From assembly GCA_002314525.1 (NCBI GenBank), contig DCGE01000115.1, positions 1-5,550 of the forward strand: 5,550 nucleotides of DNA, given 5' to 3'. The stretch is from Prevotellaceae bacterium UBA1786. Lineage in GTDB: Bacteria; Bacteroidota; Bacteroidia; Bacteroidales; Bacteroidaceae. Position 1 is the first letter of the stretch, and each line of letters begins with the position of its first letter. The notes under the pieces were generated by a model. That model worked only from the letters and a program-made list of their open reading frames with translations. It was not told the origin of the DNA and made no database searches. Position numbers and translations under genes: made by a program. Of this stretch, positions 1-5,454 are shown piece by piece.

Positions 1-5
1 TAAGT

Positions 6-170
6 ATGATAGCCCCTAAGTCGGATTTCATAAACAAGATTGCGGATCTGACAAAGTCGCATCCGACGACGGTGAGGGCATGGATTTATGGAACGCAGAG
101 ACCTGATGCGTTAAAGACAAGTCTTATTTCCCAGGAGTTGGGAGTACCGGCAGAAGAATTATTCAACTAA
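6..170 (+). CDS. Small Cro/XRE-like HTH regulator
   Basis: My translation gives 54 residues from the ATG at 6 to the TAA at 168-170. The frame is open to the left edge, so the true start could lie upstream, but starting at MIAPKSDF leaves one complete small XRE domain. An N-terminal helix (about residues 4-16, KSDFINKIADLT) is followed by a helix-turn-helix around SHPTTVRAWIYGTQRP (about 19-34). Two more helices ending in LGVPAEELF (46-53) complete the five-helix Cro/CI-type core. There is no oligomerisation domain, which fits a Cro-like or accessory early regulator rather than a full CI repressor. Its position at the head of a phage-like early gene run supports a role in operon control, but the target is unknown. 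The 13-base gap to the next gene is A-rich. The HTH call is fairly sure; the exact role is inference. Confidence 0.68.
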   Translation: MIAPKSDFINKIADLTKSHPTTVRAWIYGTQRPDALKTSLISQELGVPAEELFN

Positions 171-183
171 AAACAATACCAAT

Positions 184-408
184 ATGAAAGAACTAATGAA
201 AAAGATTCTCATGTGGAGTCTCGCAGTTATTGCGATTATGTCAATCATTGTCTTGGCTGGAGAGCCTGATGATTCTGTAACCTTCTCAGAATTCATCGTT
301 CCGAAAGTTATTGCACTGGTAGTATTCGCAGGGTGCGTCCTGTTCGGCAGACACGCACAGCGACGCGGATGGTTTCCTGAAGGAGAAAAACCATTTAACG
401 AGGACTAG
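184..408 (+). CDS. Small two-helix inner membrane protein, function unknown
   Basis: A 74-residue protein with two predicted membrane helices, about residues 8-25 (ILMWSLAVIAIMSIIVLA) and 38-55 (IVPKVIALVVFAGCVLFG). The link between them is acidic (GEPDD, then FSEF), while the N-terminus (KELMKK) and the segment after helix 2 (RHAQRR) are basic. By the positive-inside rule both ends should be cytoplasmic. The first helix could be mistaken for a signal peptide, but there is no convincing cleavage site or lipobox. The start at 184 follows an A-rich stretch without a Shine-Dalgarno sequence; an internal ATG at 196 is less likely because it would remove the basic N-terminus. It sits between two HTH genes, 13 bases after one and 4 before the other. 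From memory, similar small membrane proteins occur in Bacteroidota prophages, but I cannot confirm a family. Superinfection exclusion and a holin-like role are both only guesses. Confidence 0.72.
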   Translation: MKELMKKILMWSLAVIAIMSIIVLAGEPDDSVTFSEFIVPKVIALVVFAGCVLFGRHAQRRGWFPEGEKPFNED

Positions 409-412
409 TTTT

Positions 413-796
413 ATGAGTCAGTTTCAACTGGAATTATGGCAGTTCAAGAATATCTGCATGGAGATGGCAGAACTTGGCGTGGCTAACTACATCAAGAGTA
501 TTGCTCCGGGTAAGGATATGTTGTCACAGCGAGAAGCATATTCTGCATTCGGAGATAAACGAGTACAGAAGTGGGTTCGTGATGGGTTAGTGACTTCTGC
601 AAGGCAAGGTCCTGGCAAGAACAGTAAAAAAACTTATAGCAAAGCGGAACTGATGGCCGCCAACGAAGGCGAAAAAATGCAATCAACCTTCCTAGCACCG
701 ATAGTAAAAAAAGCTATAGAAGTTTCTAAAGTAGGTGAAGTTGATAGTCGCAAACAGAGGCGGACATCAAGAGCGAAGAAAAGAAATCAGCTTTAA
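413..796 (+). CDS. Helix-turn-helix DNA-binding protein with basic tail
   Basis: A 127-residue protein. Residues 1-30 form an amphipathic helical lead-in. Residues 36-66 (starting MLSQREAYSAFG, then VQKWVRDGLV) have the pattern of a MerR/excisionase-like winged HTH: a helix beginning SQREA, a second helix with a K-W-V-R core, then a wing rich in Gly and Lys (ARQGPGKNSKK) leading to YSKAEL. The C-terminal 17 residues are strongly basic (RKQRR, RAKKR), suggesting added nucleic-acid contact. Proteins of this kind are common in Bacteroidota mobile elements, often without known targets. A GAGGA at 400-404 lies 8 bases before the ATG and overlaps the previous gene's stop region, so translation may be coupled to it. 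The gene ends in a tandem stop, TAA TAA, at 794-799. It could be an excisionase-like directionality factor, a transcription regulator or a recombination accessory protein; the sequence does not decide. Confidence 0.7.
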   Translation: MSQFQLELWQFKNICMEMAELGVANYIKSIAPGKDMLSQREAYSAFGDKRVQKWVRDGLVTSARQGPGKNSKKTYSKAELMAANEGEKMQSTFLAPIVKKAIEVSKVGEVDSRKQRRTSRAKKRNQL

Positions 797-813
797 TAAA
801 TATTTCAATAAAC

Positions 814-2772
814 ATGAAACAAATCAAACTACAGAGTTTATCCCTTTTCAACTTCAAGGGGATATCAAAACTGGAACTTCAGTTCCAGGACCAGAGTTTT
901 ATTTGTGGCGAGAATGGCACAGGTAAAACAACTGTGTTCGATGCCTTCACGTGGTGTCTTTTTGGCAAGGACAGTTCGGGAAGGTCGGACAGTAACTTCA
1001 ATATTTGCCCGTTGGATTCCGACGGCAAGGCTATCCTAAAGAGAGAGCCTTCAGTGGAATGTGTTATCAATGTGGACGGTTCTGCAATCAAGTTTGGCAG
1101 AAGGTATTGCGAGGTATGGACAAAACCACGTGGCACTGCTCAAGAAGTGTTGACCGGTCATAAGACTGAGTTCTTCATCAATGATGTGAAACAGGCAACG
1201 AAGAAGGATTATGATTTGGAGGTGGCAGCTGTTCTGCCGGAGGATCTTTTCAAGATCGTGACCAATCCTTTCTATTTTACAAGTCTTAGACCGGATGTTC
1301 AGAAAGAAATGCTCCTCCAAATGGCAGGAGATGTAACTGACCAGGACGTCGCGGCCCTTAAACCTGAATTTGTCAATTTCTTGGCAAACTTGGCTGGTAA
1401 ACCATTGGCAACCTTCCTTAAAGAGATAGCAGCAAAGAAGCGTGCTATCAAGAACGAACTTGACACCATCCCTGCCAGCATTGAAACTGCTCAGAGACTC
1501 ATGCCGGAGGACCAGAACTGGAATGCATTGGAAAAGGAACTCAAGGACAAGAAGGCGAGAGTTGCTGAGATAGATGCTCAGATAGCAGATGCTAGTAAGG
1601 TTGCACAGGCAGAAAACGAAAGGAAGATTGCTATTCAGAAGCAGATAGGCGAGAAGCAGACCCGACTTGAAATGCGTAAGCAGGAACTCAAATCCGAAGG
1701 GATGGGAGCATATAACGAGGCTAAGCAACGTGTGTTCAATGCTGCATCTGAGATAACTTCACTGAAATGTCAAAAGGACCTGGCAGACAAGGACGTTGAG
1801 AGACTTCAGAATATATCCGCGCGGATGGGCGCACAACTTGATACTCTCAGGGCCGAGTATCGCACTATCAATGCGCAGCAGTTACAATTCCCTGAAGGTG
1901 CGTTTGTATGCCCAACCTGTAAACGTCCTTTGGAGCCTGAGGATATAGAAGCGAAACAACAGGAGTTGGTAGCGAATTTCAATCGTGACAAAGCGGCAAA
2001 ACTCGAGGAGAACCGTAGACGTGGCGGTGCCATGAAGCAGGACAAGGACAATGTGGATGCAGAGATGAAGAAAGCCATCGACGCTCGTGATGCTTTAGCT
2101 GGGAAGATAGAGGTCGCGGAAGCACAATATAAGGAAGCCCAGTCACAGGTTCCTGAAGTGGCGTCTCCAGAAGACAAGGTCAAGGATGATCCGGAATGCA
2201 TAACCTTGACGAACGAAATCAGCGAGCTTAAGAACCAACTCACTATGGAACCAAATAACACGGACAGTTCCGATTTGATAAGCGGTAAATCCATTCTATC
2301 CTCCGCCATTGAGACCTTGATAGACCAAATCGCAAAGAAGGAACAAAGGGCGAAAGCGGAAGCAGAGGTCTTAAGGCTTGAGGAAAGGAGAGTTGCTGCC
2401 AATCAGGAACTTGCAGATTTGGAGTCAGCAGAGTTTTTGGCAGCGGACTTTCAGAAGTCAAAGGACGCCGAACTACTCAAGAGAATCAATGGTATGTTCC
2501 AGATGGTATCCTTCAGTTTCGTTGATGAGCAGCTTAATGGCGGTGAGAAGTTGACTTGCGTATGTACAGTCAATGGTACTCCATATCCGGATGTAAACAA
2601 TGCCGGTAAAATCAATGCCGGACTGGATATTATCAATGCAATCTGTCGCAACAAGGGTATCACAGCACCTATTTTCATCGATAATAGAGAGTCGGTCAAT
2701 ACTCTCATTCCAACACTCTCACAAGTAATCAACCTGGTAGTGTCAAAAGACCAAACTATAGTTCAACATTAA
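814..2772 (+). CDS. Phage SbcC/Rad50-like AAA (AAA_23) ATPase with zinc hook
   Basis: A 652-residue SMC/Rad50-type ATPase. The N-terminal head carries the Walker A motif GENGTGKT at residues 32-39, followed by TVFDAFTWCLFG. At about 150-172 is the NPFYFTSLRP...MLLQMAG segment typical of phage members of this group. A charged coiled coil runs from about 195 to 350. A Rad50-like hook CPTC (C366, C369) follows, then a returning coiled coil from about 375 to 550. The C-terminal head has a degenerate signature (NNAGK, 595-599) and a Walker B-like strand IFIDNRES, with D623 and an Asn where the usual catalytic Glu would be. Cellular SbcC/Rad50 proteins usually exceed 1000 residues, so the arms here are short. 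The family role is ATP-driven DNA-end binding and tethering, usually with an SbcD/Mre11 nuclease, which is absent here. The start follows an A-rich, SD-less stretch. RecT follows after 12 bases, which places this gene in the recombination module. The fold is very likely; the biochemical role is inferred. Confidence 0.9.
   Translation: MKQIKLQSLSLFNFKGISKLELQFQDQSFICGENGTGKTTVFDAFTWCLFGKDSSGRSDSNFNICPLDSDGKAILKREPSVECVINVDGSAIKFGRRYCEVWTKPRGTAQEVLTGHKTEFFINDVKQATKKDYDLEVAAVLPEDLFKIVTNPFYFTSLRPDVQKEMLLQMAGDVTDQDVAALKPEFVNFLANLAGKPLATFLKEIAAKKRAIKNELDTIPASIETAQRLMPEDQNWNALEKELKDKKARVAEIDAQIADASKVAQAENERKIAIQKQIGEKQTRLEMRKQELKSEGMGAYNEAKQRVFNAASEITSLKCQKDLADKDVERLQNISARMGAQLDTLRAEYRTINAQQLQFPEGAFVCPTCKRPLEPEDIEAKQQELVANFNRDKAAKLEENRRRGGAMKQDKDNVDAEMKKAIDARDALAGKIEVAEAQYKEAQSQVPEVASPEDKVKDDPECITLTNEISELKNQLTMEPNNTDSSDLISGKSILSSAIETLIDQIAKKEQRAKAEAEVLRLEERRVAANQELADLESAEFLAADFQKSKDAELLKRINGMFQMVSFSFVDEQLNGGEKLTCVCTVNGTPYPDVNNAGKINAGLDIINAICRNKGITAPIFIDNRESVNTLIPTLSQVINLVVSKDQTIVQH
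871..888. repeat. Perfect 8-2-8 inverted repeat inside the ATPase gene
   Basis: CTGGAACT (871-878) and its exact reverse complement AGTTCCAG (881-888) are separated by TC. The element lies within codons 20-25 of the ATPase gene, 57 bases after its start. The size and symmetry would suit a dimeric repressor site or an mRNA hairpin, but the tight two-base spacer makes an RNA loop strained. About one such 8-base match with a short spacer is expected by chance in a window of this size. Confidence 0.4.
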
Positions 2773-2784
2773 ACAATAAAAGAA

Positions 2785-3750
2785 ATGGAAAACAATTCAC
2801 AGCCAGTAAGCCAGGCTCCAGTGGCTACACAACCGGCACAGCAGACTGCTGTTGCCAAAGCACCTAAGAAGGTGGATGTCCTCAAGGGTATTCTGAACGC
2901 AGATAGTGTTCAGCAGCAGTTCAAAAACGCACTCGGAAAGAATGCCGGCACATTTGTTGCCTCGGTAATCGACCTCTACAATTCGGATGCAAACATCCAA
3001 CTCTGCGACCCTAAGCAGGTCGTAATGGAAGCATTGAAGGCCGCGGTCCTCCATCTGCCGATCAACAAGGCGTTGGGTTATGCATACATCATCCCTTTCA
3101 ACAACTCCAAGAAAGATGCCAATGGGAATTGGGTCAAGGTGATGGAACCAACATGTCAGATTGGTTACAAGGGATATATCCAGATGGCCATGCGTACAGG
3201 TCAGTACAAGACAATCAACGCGGACATGGTGTATGAAGGAGAACTTCAGCAAGTCAACAAACTGACGGGTGAGATAGCATTCAATGGAGAGAGAATCAGT
3301 GACAAGGTAGTTGGTTACTTCTGCTACATCGAACTACTGAATGGTTTCTCCAAGACGATGTACATGACAGTGGAGCAGATGGCGAACCATGCCAAGAGAT
3401 ACAGCAAGGGTCTCAAGAAGGATGCAACAGTGGAAAGTCTCATGGCACTTGCCAACATGCCTGTACAGGCAGACAGCAAGCAAGTAGGTTGGATGGGTAA
3501 CTTCCATGGAATGGCAATCAAGACTTTGGTCCGTTTGCTCCTTGGTAAATATGGCTATTTGAGCGTTGAGATGCAGAATGCCATAGTCGCTGATCAGGAA
3601 GGCGACAGTTACGAGGTCCGCAATGGCGAGGTTCAGAACCAGGCAACAAAGGAGATGTCCATGGAAGAGGTGGAATATCAGGACGTCACCGGACAACCGG
3701 TGATAGAAGCTCCGAAGGCAGAACCTAAAGAAGATGATCCAGGATATTAA
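2785..3750 (+). CDS. recT: RecT-family single-strand annealing recombinase
   Basis: A 321-residue protein of the RecT family, which binds single-stranded DNA and anneals or invades complementary strands during phage recombination. After a low-complexity Gln/Ala/Pro-rich leader (residues 1-29) comes the RecT core. Recognisable blocks are EALKAAVLHLPIN (82-94), LGYAYIIPF (97-105), the conserved QIGYKGYIQMAMRTGQY from residue 125 onward, and MANHAKRYSKG further on. The core ends near the LLLGKYGYLS segment. The last 50 or so residues are acidic and probably disordered, ending EDDPGY. Length is normal for the family. It starts 12 bases after the ATPase gene with an A-rich leader (AATAAAAGAA) and is followed after 12 bases by the MBL-fold gene. 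RecT normally works with a 5'-3' exonuclease; none of the known partner families is next to it. Recognition is confident. Confidence 0.95.
   Translation: MENNSQPVSQAPVATQPAQQTAVAKAPKKVDVLKGILNADSVQQQFKNALGKNAGTFVASVIDLYNSDANIQLCDPKQVVMEALKAAVLHLPINKALGYAYIIPFNNSKKDANGNWVKVMEPTCQIGYKGYIQMAMRTGQYKTINADMVYEGELQQVNKLTGEIAFNGERISDKVVGYFCYIELLNGFSKTMYMTVEQMANHAKRYSKGLKKDATVESLMALANMPVQADSKQVGWMGNFHGMAIKTLVRLLLGKYGYLSVEMQNAIVADQEGDSYEVRNGEVQNQATKEMSMEEVEYQDVTGQPVIEAPKAEPKEDDPGY
3686..3703. repeat. Perfect 7-bp hairpin in the 3' end of recT
   Basis: TCACCGG (3686-3692), loop ACAA, and CCGGTGA (3697-3703) form a GC-rich stem inside the region encoding the disordered RecT tail, 47 bases before the recT stop. 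No U-tract follows, so it is not a standard intrinsic terminator. It could slow 3'-5' mRNA decay or mark an mRNA processing point between recT and the MBL gene, but chance is a fair explanation. Confidence 0.35.
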
Positions 3751-3762
3751 CAGATTGTCGAT

Positions 3763-4491
3763 ATGAAACTGAAGGTATTAGGCAGTTCGAGTGCAGGTAA
3801 CTGTTACATCTTGGATAACGGTCAGGAGTCTTTAATTATTGAGGCTGGGGTTAATATTACCAATGTGAAAAAGGCTCTTGGGTTCAATATTCGAAAAGTC
3901 GTGGGCTGCCTAATCACTCATCAGCATAATGACCATGCTAAGTACATCAAGGCAATGGTAGAGAACGGAATACATACTCTCGCACTGGAGGACGTGTGGA
4001 CTGCAAAAGGAGTCTGGGATTCCAGGTCTATTGCAATCCAACCGAAGAGAGGCTATATGTTCGGTCAGTTCAGAGTGCTTCCGTTCCCTACCAACCATGA
4101 TGTTCCATGTGTGGGGTATCTGATAGATCATCCGGAGACAGGTAAGATTTTGTTCCTAACTGACAGTTGTATTTGTGAGTACAGATTCTCTGGCTTGAGT
4201 CAGATAATGATTGAGTGCAACTATTCGGATATGGAACTGATTAAAGCAATCAGAAGCGGTCAGACTCTGTTGTCTCAGCGTGAAAGATTGTTTAGGTCGC
4301 ACATGGAGTTGAGTACTTGTATAGGATTCCTGAAGGAGACAGATCTGACAGGTGTCGAGAACATAGTATTGCTCCACTTATCGAGTCATAATTCTGATGA
4401 GAAGAAGTTTGTAGATGAGGTTACAGCTGCTACCGGCAAACTGGTATGTGCTGCCAAACCGGGACTTGAAATTGAAATGACAAAACTATAG
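3763..4491 (+). CDS. MBL-fold metallohydrolase, WalJ/YycJ-like, probable phage nuclease
   Basis: A 242-residue metallo-beta-lactamase-fold enzyme. The opening strand and loop VLGSSSAGNCYIL (5-17) match the WalJ/YycJ-type start. The metal site motif is THQHNDH, with H53, H55, D57 and H58. Further likely ligands are H112 (in TNHDVP), D134 (in FLTDSC) and a late His in LLHLSSHNSD (H205 or H209). The usual DAG after strand 2 reads EAG here (E27). Compact MBL proteins of this subgroup lack the beta-CASP domain, and those characterised include DNA exonucleases; hydrolysis of beta-lactams is not expected. Placement directly after recT, 12 bases away, and after the SbcC-like gene suggests a DNA-end processing role in phage recombination. 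The start at 3763 is the first ATG and gives a full-length N-terminal strand; no Shine-Dalgarno sequence is visible. The fold and metal site are clear; nuclease activity is inferred from family and context. Confidence 0.88.
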   Translation: MKLKVLGSSSAGNCYILDNGQESLIIEAGVNITNVKKALGFNIRKVVGCLITHQHNDHAKYIKAMVENGIHTLALEDVWTAKGVWDSRSIAIQPKRGYMFGQFRVLPFPTNHDVPCVGYLIDHPETGKILFLTDSCICEYRFSGLSQIMIECNYSDMELIKAIRSGQTLLSQRERLFRSHMELSTCIGFLKETDLTGVENIVLLHLSSHNSDEKKFVDEVTAATGKLVCAAKPGLEIEMTKL

Positions 4492-4494
4492 GAC

Positions 4495-4947
4495 ATGGAT
4501 GCTAAGATTCAGATATCTAAGGACCATGGACTGTTCGACCTCAAACCGATTTATGATTGGCTGAGGCAGGCTCTCGATGGGAATTACCTGTTCTCGATAC
4601 GGAAGGTCAGGAAGATTCGCACAGGAGACCAGAACGGATGGTTATGGGGTTGCATATATCCGATGATGTTGGACGGACTGCTTGAGGCAGGGTGGGAGTT
4701 TGTCAGTGTTGAGCAGGTGCATGATTACTTCCGTGATATGTTTGCTATGACGAGTGTCGTCAACAAACATACCGGTGAAGTGATTGATTTTCCTGGTAGC
4801 ACTGCAGATATGGACACCGTTTCTTTCAGTTCATATTGCGAACAACTCAGGGATTATGCAAGGGAGTATCTGAACATCGAAATTCCGGATCCGGATAAGT
4901 ACAGAAAACATGAATCAAATAACAATCAGATTAATAAAATTTTCTAG
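4495..4947 (+). CDS. Remote NinB-like phage recombination protein
   Basis: A 150-residue protein with the layout of lambda NinB (Orf) relatives. There is an N-terminal beta-rich part, then a basic strand (RKVRKIRTG) leading to DQNGWLWG with Q46-N47, comparable to the SLDQNRKLWA motif of lambda NinB. A helix with PMMLDGLLEAGWEF and VEQVHDYFRDMF follows. Next come a strand ending in FPGSTADMDTVSF (PGST at 100-103), a long helix EQLRDYAREYLNIEI, and IPDPDKY (130-136). NinB binds single-stranded DNA and SSB and helps replace RecFOR-type functions, which would fit directly after RecT and the MBL enzyme. The tail (NNNQINKIF) is Asn-rich and probably disordered. It starts 3 bases after the MBL gene; an AGG at 4490-4492 is too close to serve as a normal Shine-Dalgarno site, so coupled translation is likely. 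The assignment rests on motif order seen by eye, not on an alignment. Confidence 0.6.
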   Translation: MDAKIQISKDHGLFDLKPIYDWLRQALDGNYLFSIRKVRKIRTGDQNGWLWGCIYPMMLDGLLEAGWEFVSVEQVHDYFRDMFAMTSVVNKHTGEVIDFPGSTADMDTVSFSSYCEQLRDYAREYLNIEIPDPDKYRKHESNNNQINKIF

Positions 4948-4950
4948 ACT

Positions 4951-5454
4951 ATGGAACAGAGAGAACCAACATTAAATGATTACACAACAATCAAAACTTA
5001 TGAAGATGCCTGTGTGGTATTAGGCTTGAAGCCTATTGATGAGGTAGGATTGACCCGTGTCGGAGTTGATTCGCATATCATTGCGCTCATGAAACTGGAG
5101 ACAATCAGTAGGGCTTTGTGGGGATTGGATTTTGAACCTATTACTGATTCTGATTTGGATAATGAGTATTGGTTTTCATGGTGGTTTTATTATACCAAGG
5201 AGGATATTGATGAAATTAAAATAGGCAGACTTAATAGACCTGCTGCCCTTGTTGGTGGTATTGCGTCTTATGGCGCGCTTGCTGGTTTCGGTTTTCTGCA
5301 TACGGATTATCGGCCTGCGGGTACGACTGCGTACATTGGGTTCCGCTTGTGCCAAGAAACGGAGGAAAAGGCAATGTATTTTGGTGTTCAGTTTGCCGAA
5401 TTATGGACCGAGTATCTAGCATATAACTTTCAGATTACGGAAAGGTTGATATGA
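4951..5454 (+). CDS. Uncharacterised phage protein, acidic and aromatic-rich
   Basis: A 167-residue protein that I cannot name. The N-terminus has a short helical motif TYEDACVVLGLKP (16-28) of a type often found at the start of Bacteroidota phage hypothetical proteins. A central segment is very rich in Trp and Tyr (NEYWFSWWFYYTKEDIDE, 71-88). A Gly/Ala-rich stretch (about 99-114) follows, and the C-terminal part contains YIGFRLCQETEEKAMYFGVQFAELW (128-152). That last block, a strand ending in FRLC followed by a helix with KA.YFG.QF, is a pattern I recall from phage hypothetical proteins without assigned function. No catalytic signature or membrane helix is evident; the hydrophobic Gly/Ala part is short. 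It follows the NinB-like gene by 3 bases and its TGA overlaps the next start (ATGA). By hand count, 5101-5280 is about 39% GC against about 48% for 3001-3180 in recT, so it may have a separate history. Confidence 0.7.
   Translation: MEQREPTLNDYTTIKTYEDACVVLGLKPIDEVGLTRVGVDSHIIALMKLETISRALWGLDFEPITDSDLDNEYWFSWWFYYTKEDIDEIKIGRLNRPAALVGGIASYGALAGFGFLHTDYRPAGTTAYIGFRLCQETEEKAMYFGVQFAELWTEYLAYNFQITERLI

Noticed and set aside
184..796. Toxin-antitoxin pair made of the small membrane protein and the following HTH protein.
   Set aside because: Size and order would allow it, but there is no type-specific toxin or antitoxin motif, and the HTH protein resembles phage accessory proteins more than antitoxins.
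797..813. AT-rich gap before the ATPase gene as a promoter.
   Set aside because: At 17 bases it is too short to hold a complete promoter, and I could not find the Bacteroidota -7 consensus TAnnTTTG there. It is better seen as an A/T-rich translation leader.
735..926. A 63-codon plus-strand frame bridging the HTH gene and the ATPase gene.
   Set aside because: It overlaps both genes out of frame, has no sensible start signal, and its translation shows no domain.
1051..1728. Long open frame on the minus strand (225 codons) inside the ATPase gene, and other minus-strand frames at 1806-2402 and 2797-3252.
   Set aside because: They lie wholly opposite well-supported genes, and the translations are Cys/Leu/Ser-rich and resemble no protein. 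Reverse-strand frames of this kind follow from codon bias in the real gene.
3763..4491. MBL-fold gene as an antibiotic resistance beta-lactamase.
   Set aside because: No signal peptide, a WalJ/YycJ-type N-terminus, and a recombination operon context all point to a nuclease-like intracellular enzyme.
4884..4895. Tandem and palindromic TCCGGATCCGGA.
   Set aside because: It encodes part of the conserved IPDPD motif of the NinB-like protein; the Pro-Asp codons explain it. A similar 12-base palindrome at 1815-1826 (ATCCGCGCGGAT) and a 10-base one at 1151-1160 are also within chance expectation.
406..4947. Possible TAG recoding, as known in some gut Bacteroidota phages.
   Set aside because: TAG ends three genes here, each followed within 4 bases by a good start codon of the next gene, and TAA and TGA also serve as stops. 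The standard code explains everything.
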